Positions 10,280 to 18,899 of a stretch of DNA of 37,406 nucleotides are shown piece by piece (within the stretch, counting starts at the first letter, position 1; every line of letters starts with the position of its first letter). Origin of the DNA: Thiobacillus sp. (GTDB lineage Bacteria > Pseudomonadota > Gammaproteobacteria > Burkholderiales > Thiobacillaceae); assembly GCA_018262815.1 (NCBI GenBank), contig JADFDN010000016.1, positions 1 through 37,406 of the forward strand, in the 5' to 3' direction. The translations under genes were made by a program, and so were the position numbers. The notes under the pieces are model-generated. The model was given only the letters and a program-made list of their open reading frames with translations, made no database searches and was not told the DNA's origin.

Positions 10280-11386
10280 TTGAATCTCAACCTCATCATT
10301 ATCGGCGCCGGCGTCTCCGGCTTGAGCGCCGCGCTCGGACTTTTGCAGCGCGGCCACCGCGTCACCCTGCTGGATCGCGGTACGGCAGGCGGCGAATCGT
10401 CATGGGCGGGCGGCGGAATACTGTCGCCCTTGCTGCCTTGGGAATATGCCGATCCGGTTGCATCGCTGGCCGTGCGCTCGATGGCGGCCTATGCGGACTG
10501 GGTGGCGGAGATCGAGGCGCTATCGGGACGGGATGCCGAATTCTGGCGCTGCGGGATGTTGGCGCTGGACGTCGAGTCGCCGGACCGGGCGCTGGCCTGG
10601 TGCGCAACGCACGGCATGGCCGCGGAACAGAATCTGCCGCCGATCGTATCTTTGCCATCCGGCTTCTCCGGCCGGAATCCGGTCTGGCTGCCCGAGGTGG
10701 CGCAGGTGCGCAACCCGCGCCTGGTGGCGGCGTTGCGTGCCGCCGTGGTACGGCTTGGCGGCACGATCCGCGAGCACTGCGCGGTCACCGGCGTGCAGAC
10801 GCGGGGGGGGCGGGTGAACGCGGTGCAAACTGCAACCGACACCCTCCCTGCGGACAAAATGGTGCTGGCCACCGGCGCCTGGTCCGGCCTGGGGCTGGCC
10901 GGTCTTGCCGCCACACCGCATATCCGGCCGATCCGCGGGCAGATGCTGCTGTTCAAGCTGGAGTCGGGCGTGCTCGACACGATTCTGTATCGCAGCGGCC
11001 TGTATCTGATTCCGCGCCGCGACGGCCATGTGCTGGCCGGCAGCACGCTGGAAGACGCCGGCTTCGACAAGGCAACCGATGCCGCCACCCGACAGCGCCT
11101 GCATCTCGAAGCGGCCGAACTGCTGCCCGCGCTGTCGGATATCCAGCCGGTACGGCACTGGGCCGGTCTTCGCCCCGGTTCGCCCGACAACATCCCGGTC
11201 ATCGACCGCCATCCCGATTTCGACAATGTGTTCGTCAACACCGGGCATTACCGCTACGGGGTGACGATGGCGCCGGCCTCGGCGGAACTGCTGGTCGACC
11301 TGATGGAAGGCGGGCAGCCGGCGCTCGATCCGGCGCCGTATCGCTGGCAGGCCGCGCTGGCGCGCAGCTGGGGCGCCGCGCTGTAG
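10280..11386 (+). CDS. thiO: Glycine oxidase ThiO / FAD-dependent amine oxidase (TTG start)
   Basis: N-terminal GAGVSGLSAALGLLQRGHRVTLLDRGTAGGESSWAGGGILSPLLPW; C-terminal GLRPGSPDNIPVIDRHP..NVFVNTGHYRYGVTMAPASAELL. Confidence 0.92.
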   Translation: MNLNLIIIGAGVSGLSAALGLLQRGHRVTLLDRGTAGGESSWAGGGILSPLLPWEYADPVASLAVRSMAAYADWVAEIEALSGRDAEFWRCGMLALDVESPDRALAWCATHGMAAEQNLPPIVSLPSGFSGRNPVWLPEVAQVRNPRLVAALRAAVVRLGGTIREHCAVTGVQTRGGRVNAVQTATDTLPADKMVLATGAWSGLGLAGLAATPHIRPIRGQMLLFKLESGVLDTILYRSGLYLIPRRDGHVLAGSTLEDAGFDKATDAATRQRLHLEAAELLPALSDIQPVRHWAGLRPGSPDNIPVIDRHPDFDNVFVNTGHYRYGVTMAPASAELLVDLMEGGQPALDPAPYRWQAALARSWGAAL

Positions 11387-11560
11387 CGCGTCGCCGCCAT
11401 CGCAGGATGGTTTACACTTTGCGCCACTGAAAATAACACCCCATCTCGATGCTCCACGCTCCTCTCCCGCCCCTACTCGACGACGCCAACGGGCGCCGCT
11501 CCCGCAACGCGGGGCCGGATCGGACACGGGACATCATCGGCAGGCAAACGGAGCCGTTCA

Positions 11561-12484
11561 TTGCCTGAAGCGGCCGGGATTCGTCTGTCTCTGGCCGTCT
11601 GGGTCATCAGCGACGGCAAGCCTGGGCACCTGAACCAGTCGCTGGGGCTGGCCGAGGCGCTGGCGCGCGCAACCCCCACCGAGATCGTCACCCTGGCTGC
11701 CCTGCCCGTCTGGCGCGCCTGGCTGGCGCTGCTGCTGAAACGCTTTCCGGGTGCGCCGTCTCCTGCGCCCGACCTGATCCTGGGTGCGGGCCACGCGACG
11801 CATCTGACGCTGCTGGCGGCGCGCCGGGCACGCGGCGGGCGCGCCGTGGTGCTGATGAAACCCAGCCTGCCGCGCCGCTGCTTCGATCTGTGCATTCTTC
11901 CGCGCCACGACGGCATTGCGGCGGATGCGCATACGCTGGTGACGGAAGGCGCGCTCAACCGCATTCGTCCGGCATCCGTCCGCGATGCGCACCGCGGCCT
12001 GCTGCTGATCGGCGGCGCCTCGCCGCATTTCGAATGGGACAGCGACGCGATCCAGGTGCAGATCCAGAGCATTCTCGCGCGCACGCCCCAGACGCAATGG
12101 ACGCTCGCCAGTTCGCGCCGCACCCCGGCGGATTTTCTTGCGCAGCTGTCCGCGCACCCCAATCTAAGCGTCGTTCCCCACACCGCCACGACGCCCGACT
12201 GGCTGCCCGAACAGCTCGCCAGGAGCGCCACCGTCTGGGTGACGCCCGACAGCGCATCGATGGTATTCGAGGCCCTGTCTGCAGGTGCCGCGGTCGGCGT
12301 GCTCGACCTGCCGGTCAATCCGAAAAGCCGAGTCGCCCGGGCTATCGCCCAGCTTGCCGACGACCGGCGCATCACCCGCTTCATCAACTGGTGCGCCCAC
12401 GGCACCCTGCACCCCAACCTGCACCCGCTGGCTGAAGCCGACCGCTGTGCGGCGTGGATACTTGAATGGCTCAAGAAAAGATAA
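11561..12484 (+). CDS. ELM1/GT-like family protein (mitochondrial fission ELM1 homologue, DUF1022/COG3660 type); TTG start
   Basis: VWVISDGKPGHLNQSLGLAEAL; RHDGIAADAHTLVTEGALNRI; LLLIGGASPHFEWD; VTPDSASMVFEALSAGAAVGVLDLP. Confidence 0.85.
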   Translation: MPEAAGIRLSLAVWVISDGKPGHLNQSLGLAEALARATPTEIVTLAALPVWRAWLALLLKRFPGAPSPAPDLILGAGHATHLTLLAARRARGGRAVVLMKPSLPRRCFDLCILPRHDGIAADAHTLVTEGALNRIRPASVRDAHRGLLLIGGASPHFEWDSDAIQVQIQSILARTPQTQWTLASSRRTPADFLAQLSAHPNLSVVPHTATTPDWLPEQLARSATVWVTPDSASMVFEALSAGAAVGVLDLPVNPKSRVARAIAQLADDRRITRFINWCAHGTLHPNLHPLAEADRCAAWILEWLKKR

Positions 12485-12490
12485 GAACGA

Positions 12491-13633
12491 ATGGCTGAAG
12501 AAAAAAAACTGACCGTCCTGCAATTGCTGCCCGCGCTGGAGTCCGGTGGGGTGGAACGCGGCACCCTCGAAGTGGCCCAGACGCTGGTCGACCACGGCCA
12601 CCGCGCGCTGGTAATGTCGGCGGGCGGACGCCTGGTCGCGCCGCTGACCGCAAGCGGCGCGGAACACCACACCTGGCCCATCGGCACCAAATCGTTCAGG
12701 ACGCTGCTGCTGGTCGGCAAACTGCGGAAATTCCTGCTGGAACAGAAGATCGACATCGTCCACGCGCGTTCACGGGTGCCGGCATGGATCGCCTGGCTGG
12801 CCTGGCGCGGCATGAATCCGGCCACCCGCCCGCGTCTCGTCACCACGGTGCACGGGATGTACGGCGTCAACCGCTACAGCCGCATCATGACGCAGGGCGA
12901 GCGCGTGATCGCGGTGTCCAACACCGTGCGCGACTACATCCTGCGCGAATACCCCGACACCCTGCCCTGGCGCATTCAGGTCATCCACCGCGGCGTCGAC
13001 GGCGAAGCCTATCCGCACGGCTGGAAGCCCGACCCGGCCTGGCAGCTGGCATTCTTTGCGCAGTTTCCGAACGCCGCCGGCAAGCAGCTGCTCACCCTGC
13101 CCGGCCGCATCACCCGGCTCAAGGGCCACGAAGACTTCATCGAGCTGATCGCCCGGCTGAAGCGGCGCGGGCTGCCGGTGCACGGCCTGATCGTCGGCGG
13201 CGCGTCGGCGTCCAAGGAGCGCTATCTGCAGAAACTGCGCTACCGCGTTCGCAGCACGGGCCTGGAAGCCGACATCAGCTTCACCGGCCAGCGCGACGAC
13301 CTGAAGAACATCCTCGCCATGTCGAATCTGGTGCTGTCGCTTTCCACCCAGCCCGAATCGTTCGGCCGCACCACGCTGGAGGCGCTGCGGCTGGGCGTGC
13401 CGACCGCGGGCTACGACCACGGCGGCGTCGGCGAAATCCTGCGTGCCATCTATCCGGCAGGGTTGTTGCCGATGGAGCGCATCGACGAGGCATGTCAGCG
13501 CATCGTTCAACTGGTGCAGCAGCCCAGTCCAGTCCCGGCCGGGGATTTCTTCCCGCTGCGCAACATGCTGTCGCAAACGCTGGATCTGTATGAACAGCTC
13601 GCCCGCACGCCGCGCAGACAGGGCGGGCAGTAG
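12491..13633 (+). CDS. GT4-type glycosyltransferase
   Basis: VLQLLPALESGGVERGTLEVAQTLVDHGH; VIAVSNTVRDYILREY; STQPESFGRTTLEALRLGVPTAGYDHGGVGEIL. Confidence 0.92.
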   Translation: MAEEKKLTVLQLLPALESGGVERGTLEVAQTLVDHGHRALVMSAGGRLVAPLTASGAEHHTWPIGTKSFRTLLLVGKLRKFLLEQKIDIVHARSRVPAWIAWLAWRGMNPATRPRLVTTVHGMYGVNRYSRIMTQGERVIAVSNTVRDYILREYPDTLPWRIQVIHRGVDGEAYPHGWKPDPAWQLAFFAQFPNAAGKQLLTLPGRITRLKGHEDFIELIARLKRRGLPVHGLIVGGASASKERYLQKLRYRVRSTGLEADISFTGQRDDLKNILAMSNLVLSLSTQPESFGRTTLEALRLGVPTAGYDHGGVGEILRAIYPAGLLPMERIDEACQRIVQLVQQPSPVPAGDFFPLRNMLSQTLDLYEQLARTPRRQGGQ

Positions 13634-13663
13634 GCCGTACCCGGCCGTACCTGGTTCGCGTAT

Positions 13664-14725
13664 CTAATGCCCGCGGATCAGATGGACGGCGCGAGCGCGT
13701 GCTTTCCCGTACACGACCTGCAGGCCGTGCGACAGGCTCTTCTTCCGCAAGGCGTGACGCGAGTAGATGACGCCCTGATCGCCGGCTTGCGCATCGGGAC
13801 GATGCCGCTTCTCGATTTCGCGCGAAATCACCGCGAATAGATTGTGCTCGAACAGCACCCGACGGCGTGCCTCGATGATGGCAGGCAGCCGTTTCTCGTA
13901 TTCGTTGTCCATGATGGCCTGGCGAATGATGCGCGCAGCACCGGCAGGGTCCTTCATGTCGACCGGGATGAAGCTTTCAGGCGGGAAATAGTCCGCCGCG
14001 TTGGGACAGCCCGCGTAGAAAGGCAGGGTCAGGCCGAGGAAGGCATCGGACAGCTTTTCGGTCCAGTGATGCGGGCCGATGTAGTTCTCGATCGCCACAT
14101 GATAGCGATAGGCATCCAGCGCCTCGGCCTTGTCGTCCAGCGGGCGCGCGCCCCGTCCATAGACGTGCATCTCCGGCAGTAGCGGCATCAGGTCCCGCAT
14201 GAAACTGAAGCGGCGATGATGCAGCGTGTGCCGCATCCGCTTGGGCGAGAACACCATGGACAGATCGTGGGCCTTGGCCGCAGGCGGGTGCGCGACCATG
14301 TCATCGAAGGCGATTTCGTGATGGGCCCCGATGCCATACATCCAGATCAGACCGGCCTGGGAAAAAATCCTGTCCGGATGCGGAAGCGCCCAGGCCTCCT
14401 GGCTGGTCAGCACGCAGCCAAACTGGCTTGCGTAGGCATTGCCGTAGTGCTTGATCGAGGACGGCTCGCTGGTGGTGAGCATGGTATGCCGACGCGGACA
14501 GGCCAGTTCCTCGAGGCGGTTTTTCCGCGGATCCTTGTTTGCCGTCCGCAGGTCTTCGTACACAACCAGCCAGTCATAATGCCGGTCTGTCGGATCGAAG
14601 CTGAAACGACAGCTGCCCCACACCGGATTGCCCTGGGGGAGCTGGTGCAGGAAATACCGCTCCGGAATGGGCGAAATGACCTTGACTCGAATTTGGGGCG
14701 TCTGCTCGACGGAGGGATTTGTCAT
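13664..14725 (-). CDS. GT10 (fucosyltransferase-type) glycosyltransferase
   Basis: Acceptor-independent GT10 block YRYHVAIENYIGPHHWTEKLSDAFLGLTLPFYAGCPNAADYFPPESFIPVDM. Confidence 0.85.
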   Translation of the reverse strand: MTNPSVEQTPQIRVKVISPIPERYFLHQLPQGNPVWGSCRFSFDPTDRHYDWLVVYEDLRTANKDPRKNRLEELACPRRHTMLTTSEPSSIKHYGNAYASQFGCVLTSQEAWALPHPDRIFSQAGLIWMYGIGAHHEIAFDDMVAHPPAAKAHDLSMVFSPKRMRHTLHHRRFSFMRDLMPLLPEMHVYGRGARPLDDKAEALDAYRYHVAIENYIGPHHWTEKLSDAFLGLTLPFYAGCPNAADYFPPESFIPVDMKDPAGAARIIRQAIMDNEYEKRLPAIIEARRRVLFEHNLFAVISREIEKRHRPDAQAGDQGVIYSRHALRKKSLSHGLQVVYGKARARAVHLIRGH

Positions 14726-14735
14726 CGTGTGTGAT

Positions 14736-14763
14736 TTGAGGAGGCGATCCGGTCAAGTATTAT
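14736..14763 (+). promoter_or_regulatory. Possible sigma70-like promoter for the + strand methyltransferase, in the divergent intergenic region
   Basis: TTGAGG (14736-14741), 16-nt spacer, TATTAT (14758-14763). Confidence 0.4.
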
Positions 14764-14827
14764 CACGCTGCCATGGAAAATGCATGCGCCAGGCGTCCAC
14801 GCCTGACCCCGGGAGTATAGGGAAAAA

Positions 14828-15700
14828 ATGCGCAGCGGGATTTCCCGAACCAGGCGAACGACCGGATCGGATCAACACGAAATGAAGGAGTGGCATCAGA
14901 TGGCCGGCAATGAGCACGCACCGCACCAAGAGATGCGACAGCATGGGGAGGGTGCCTGCCCGCTATGCCACGGCACCGGTCTCGAACCCCTGGGGGAGAA
15001 AAACGGTTTCGAGCTTGTGGCGTGCGGCGGCTGCGGGCTGCGCTTTGTGCGGGACATGCCGTCCGCCAGCGAACTGGATGCCTTCTACAGGCAATATTAT
15101 GCGAACGCAAAAAACGAGCGCAACGCGACTCGGAAAGTTCGTCGCTGGTGGCGCAGGCTGTTGCCGCTCAAGCTGCTGGCACGCAAGGGAAATTTCCTGG
15201 ACCTGGGCTGCAACATCGGCTTTGCCGTAGAAGCCGCGCGCAGGCTGGGATTCAAGGCCACAGGCTACGACCTTAGCGAACAGGCGATCGGGCTGGCGCG
15301 CAGCGCGTATGGCCAGTGCGACTTCAATGTCGGCACCGCCCAGGACGCGGCCTCGAAAGGCGTTCGTTACGACGCGGTGCTGTGCGCTGAAATGATCGAG
15401 CACCTGACCGGGCTCGACACGCTGGCCGATGCCTTGTCGGTTCTGGTCAGGCCGGGCGGCATCCTGTATCTCACCAGCCCCGACGCGAGCCGCTACCGCA
15501 CCGCCCCGCAGTTGTTGGCGTGGAAGGAAGTATGTCCTCCGGAACATCTGATCTACTTTGGCCGTGACCAGATCACCCGTTTTCTGCGAAACGCCGGCTT
15601 CGAGGTGCTGTTCTTTTTGCCCGTGCTGCACAAGCCGAGCCTGCGCGTGATCGCGAGAAGGATGCCCGAAGCCGCCACGCCTGGTATCGAAGCGCCATGA
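14828..15700 (+). CDS. Class I SAM-dependent methyltransferase with N-terminal zinc-ribbon-like Cys motifs (start uncertain: 14828, 14882 or 14900)
   Basis: CPLCHGTG..CGGCG; FLDLGCNIGFAVEAARRLGFKATGYDLSE; AEMIEHL; LVRPGGILYLTSPD. Confidence 0.88.
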   Translation: MRSGISRTRRTTGSDQHEMKEWHQMAGNEHAPHQEMRQHGEGACPLCHGTGLEPLGEKNGFELVACGGCGLRFVRDMPSASELDAFYRQYYANAKNERNATRKVRRWWRRLLPLKLLARKGNFLDLGCNIGFAVEAARRLGFKATGYDLSEQAIGLARSAYGQCDFNVGTAQDAASKGVRYDAVLCAEMIEHLTGLDTLADALSVLVRPGGILYLTSPDASRYRTAPQLLAWKEVCPPEHLIYFGRDQITRFLRNAGFEVLFFLPVLHKPSLRVIARRMPEAATPGIEAP

Positions 15701-16476
15701 CGACACGACTCCCCGTCTCCGTATTCATCATCGCCCAGGACGAGGCGGACCGCATCGGCCTCACGATCAACAGCGTGAAGGACTGGGTGGACGAGGTCAT
15801 CGTGATCGACAGCGGCAGCCGGGACGACACGGTGGCCGTCAGCGAATCGCTGGGTGCGCGGGTGGTGTCCAACGCATGGCGCGGCTACGGCCCGCAGAAG
15901 GTGTTCGGCGAAGGGCTGTGCCGCAACGACTGGCTGCTGAATCTGGATGCCGACGAGGAGATCACGCCCGAGCTCGGGGCAGAAATCCGGGCGCTGTTCC
16001 AGAGCGGACTGCCAGGCGATGTAGCCTACACGCTGCCGATACTGCCGCTGTATCCGTTTCAGGAAAGCGGACACCGCTGGACGGCCTTCCACCATCCGGT
16101 GCGCCTGTACCGCAAGACCTTCGCCGGCTTCAAGGACTCTCCGGTGCACGATTCGGTCATCGTACATGAAGGCCGGGTGGGGCACCTGAAGGGCATGGTC
16201 AACCATCGCTCGTTTCGCTCCCTCAGCCACCATGTGGACAAGGCCAATTTCGCATCGACGGCCAGAGCTCAGGACCTGTTCCAGAAGGGACGCGATCCCT
16301 CCGCGCTGAACCTGCTGCTCATTCCCCTCCTCGCCTTCTTCAAGTCCTACTTTCTGCGGCGCGAATTCGTCAACGGCATCGACGGCATCGTCGTCAGCCA
16401 CATGTATGCGTTCCAGCGCTTCATCCGCCTGGCCAAGGCGCGCGAGCTGCATCGGCTGGCCAGGCGAGGGAAGTAG
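15697..16476 (+). CDS. GT2 glycosyltransferase, WaaE/KdtX-like
   Basis: VSVFIIAQDEADRIGLTINSVKDWVDEVIVIDSGSRDDTV; GYGPQKVFGEGLCRNDWLLNLDADEEITPEL; GHLKGMVNHRSFRSLSHHVDKANFAS. Confidence 0.92.
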   Translation: MTTRLPVSVFIIAQDEADRIGLTINSVKDWVDEVIVIDSGSRDDTVAVSESLGARVVSNAWRGYGPQKVFGEGLCRNDWLLNLDADEEITPELGAEIRALFQSGLPGDVAYTLPILPLYPFQESGHRWTAFHHPVRLYRKTFAGFKDSPVHDSVIVHEGRVGHLKGMVNHRSFRSLSHHVDKANFASTARAQDLFQKGRDPSALNLLLIPLLAFFKSYFLRREFVNGIDGIVVSHMYAFQRFIRLAKARELHRLARRGK

Positions 16477-16478
16477 GC

Positions 16479-17540
16479 TTGCCAACCGTTCTATGGTGGG
16501 GGCGCTTCGACCCCGGCTACTCCCGCAACCGCGTCCTGCGCAAGCTGTTCGCCGATCTCGGGTGGCAGGTCCGGGATTTCCATCCGAAATTTGCCGGGCT
16601 GGCCGACTGGGAAGCGAGGCTGCATCGAGTGCCCCGGCCCGATCTGGTCTGGGTGCCCTGCTTCAGGCAACGCGACCTGGCGGCGGCGAGCCGCTGGGCA
16701 CAGCGTCAGGGCGTTCCCCTGGTTTTTGATCCGCTCATTTCCGCCTATGACAAACAGGTCGACGAGCGCGGGAAACTGAAGGCCGGGAGTTCGCGCGCGC
16801 GCCACCTGCTTGCCTGGGAGCAAGGCCTGCTTCAGCGCGCCGACAGGGTGATTGCCGACACCCCCGCCCATGCCGATTATTTTTCCCGGGTGCTGGGCGT
16901 TCCCAGAGAAAAACTCGCGGTGGTCTACGTCGGCGCCGAGGAAGCCCTTTTCAAGCCGGCACGTCTGCCATCCGATGAGGGGGGGGACAGGCCTCTGGAG
17001 GTGCTGTTCTACGGCAGCTTCATCCCCTTGCAGGGCCCCCAGATCGTCGTCGAGGCCGCACGACTGTATCAAGGTCCGCCGGTAACATGGGTTCTCCTGG
17101 GACAGGGACCGTTGCGCAAGGAATGCGAGGACAGAGCCCGCGGGCTGGAAAATGCGAGGTTCGAAGACTGGACGCCGTATGAGCGCCTCCCGGCGCGCAT
17201 TCACCAGGCCGACATCCTGCTCGGCGTCTTCGGCACGACACCGAAGGCAGGCCGGGTCATCCCCAACAAGGTATTCCAGTCGCTGGCCTGCGGCAGGCCG
17301 GTGATCACGCGTTCGGCCAGCGCGTATCCGGAGGGCCTGGCCACGGCAGAGCAGAGCGGACTTGTCTGGGTCCCGCCGGGGGATGCCCGGTCCCTGGCAG
17401 ACCGCGTGGCGACGCTAGCAGCGAACCCCGCCCGGCTGCGTGAGCTTGGCGAGGCCGCTTCACATACCAGCCGGCAATACTTTTCGGACGCGGTAGTGCG
17501 CGATCAACTGGATGCGGCGCTGAATGGCCTGCAAACGTGA
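16479..17540 (+). CDS. GT4-type glycosyltransferase (TTG start)
   Basis: WWGRFDPGYSRNRVLRKLFADLGW; VIADTPAHADYF; VLFYGSFIPLQGPQIVVEAA; VIPNKVFQSLACGRPVITR. Confidence 0.9.
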   Translation: MPTVLWWGRFDPGYSRNRVLRKLFADLGWQVRDFHPKFAGLADWEARLHRVPRPDLVWVPCFRQRDLAAASRWAQRQGVPLVFDPLISAYDKQVDERGKLKAGSSRARHLLAWEQGLLQRADRVIADTPAHADYFSRVLGVPREKLAVVYVGAEEALFKPARLPSDEGGDRPLEVLFYGSFIPLQGPQIVVEAARLYQGPPVTWVLLGQGPLRKECEDRARGLENARFEDWTPYERLPARIHQADILLGVFGTTPKAGRVIPNKVFQSLACGRPVITRSASAYPEGLATAEQSGLVWVPPGDARSLADRVATLAANPARLRELGEAASHTSRQYFSDAVVRDQLDAALNGLQT

Positions 17541-17627
17541 ACGCCGCCATGCGGCGCATCAGAATGACTGTCTCTTTAGGAAGAAGCGGGCTGCCAGCAG
17601 GCAGACTCGGCACAATCCAACACGCTT

Positions 17628-18878
17628 ATGACACGCTTTATTAAACCCCAGCACTTCACCTGGCTGATTTTTTCCTGCTTCCTGCTGTTTCCCTTCAAAC
17701 GGTCGGTCGAACTGCCCCTCCTGATCATGACGATCGGCGGGGGCGTGCTCTTGTACAAATACGGCAGGGCTTTTCTCCAGGAACCGGCCGTCAGGCTTTT
17801 CACGCTCCTGTTTGCCTGCATCTGGCTGCCCATGCTGCTTTCTGCCCCGGACAGCTACGACGTGAAAAAGTCTGGCAGCACGGTTCTGGTTTTCATCCGT
17901 TTCTATCTCGCCGGCCTGCTCATTATTTGGGCGATGCGCAAGCCGGGCCAGGTATCGCTGCTTTTCAAGCTGTTGGCCTGGTTGACTGCATTCTGGGTAA
18001 TCGATGCGCTGTTCCAGGCCGCGGTCGGCCAGGATTTATTCGGATACGCGCAGGCGTCCAGCCGACTCAATGGAATATTCGGTGAGGACGGGTTGAAGCT
18101 GGGCAATGCCTTGCCGGTGCTTGCGCCATTCCTCCTGCTTGCACTCCGCGCCAAACCGGCCCTGATGCTGCTGGCGGCAGTCCTGACGGGGGCGGTGGTC
18201 GTTCTTGCAGGCAGCCGGGGCGGCTGGGTGAGCTTTGGCCTTGTTTGCATATGGCTGGTCCTTTCAGAGACACGACGATGCGATGTGCCGTTCTGGAAAG
18301 TCGGTGCGGTGGTCGCGCTGACCGGACTGGCAGGGACCTATGCCGTATTCGAGACCCCTGCCGCGAAGCAGCGGCTGGATCAAACCCTGCTGCTTTTTTC
18401 CGGCGACGAAGCCAAGATCGACCAGGCGCTTTCCCTGCGCTGGACGCTCTGGAAAGACGCCTTTGCCATGATCGACGCGCATCCCGTCAACGGGGTTGGG
18501 GTCAGGGCCTTTCGCTATGCCTATCCCGAGTTTGCACAGCCTGACGACCCTTTCGTATCCATGAATGAAACGTCTGGCCGGCCGACGGGCGCATTCTATG
18601 CGCATCAGATCATCCTGGAAGTCACGAGCGAAACGGGGCTGACAGGGCTTGTAGGACTGGTCTTGTTTTATTCCTTGCTGGTGAGGCATTGGCGACTGGC
18701 AAGCCAGGAACAGAAAATCCGTTCCTTGCCGTTTGCCATGGGTACGCTCGCCTGGCTATTCCCGTTCAGCACCCATCCATCCTTTTACACGGCCCAGTGG
18801 TCAACCCTGATCTGGCTGATGGTCGCCTTGCTGTGCGCGAGCCTGCTTTCAACGCATAAAGCGGACCGCGCGTCCTGA
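17628..18878 (+). CDS. O-antigen ligase / Wzy-type (WaaL-like) polytopic membrane protein
   Basis: Multiple hydrophobic segments; GSRGGWVSF; periplasmic-loop motif GAFYAHQIILEVTSETGLTGLVGLVLF. Confidence 0.88.
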   Translation: MTRFIKPQHFTWLIFSCFLLFPFKRSVELPLLIMTIGGGVLLYKYGRAFLQEPAVRLFTLLFACIWLPMLLSAPDSYDVKKSGSTVLVFIRFYLAGLLIIWAMRKPGQVSLLFKLLAWLTAFWVIDALFQAAVGQDLFGYAQASSRLNGIFGEDGLKLGNALPVLAPFLLLALRAKPALMLLAAVLTGAVVVLAGSRGGWVSFGLVCIWLVLSETRRCDVPFWKVGAVVALTGLAGTYAVFETPAAKQRLDQTLLLFSGDEAKIDQALSLRWTLWKDAFAMIDAHPVNGVGVRAFRYAYPEFAQPDDPFVSMNETSGRPTGAFYAHQIILEVTSETGLTGLVGLVLFYSLLVRHWRLASQEQKIRSLPFAMGTLAWLFPFSTHPSFYTAQWSTLIWLMVALLCASLLSTHKADRAS

Positions 18879-18899
18879 TCGGCAATATATTGATGGCGC

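Noticed and set aside
10803-10810. G8 run in thiO as a phase-variable tract
   Set aside because: Short (8), in a metabolic gene, explained by CGG GGG GGG CGG codons; no reason to expect phase variation.
11411-11439. TTTACA-N17-TAACAC promoter candidate after thiO
   Set aside because: The -10 element is poor and the distance to the annotated start is unconvincing; not reported as a feature.
10402-11527. Long ORFs in alternate frames over thiO (10402-11430 + and 10520-11527 -)
   Set aside because: thiO in frame 10280-11386 has clear FAD and DAO motifs; the others are frame shadows.
11473-12870. 465-aa - strand ORF
   Set aside because: Antisense to the ELM1-family gene and the GT4; composition (Arg/Ser/Ala-rich, no recognisable motif) is typical of a high-GC shadow ORF.
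13623-13674. GCGGGCA...TGCCCGC inverted repeat with a tandem GGCCGTACCc/GGCCGTACCt between convergent genes
   Set aside because: 38-nt loop and no T-tract, so not a credible terminator; probably chance in GC-rich DNA.
16979-16986. G8 run in the GT4 gene 16479-17540
   Set aside because: Only 8 bp and encoded by GAG GGG GGG GAC; weak compared with the G10 tract, kept only as a note.
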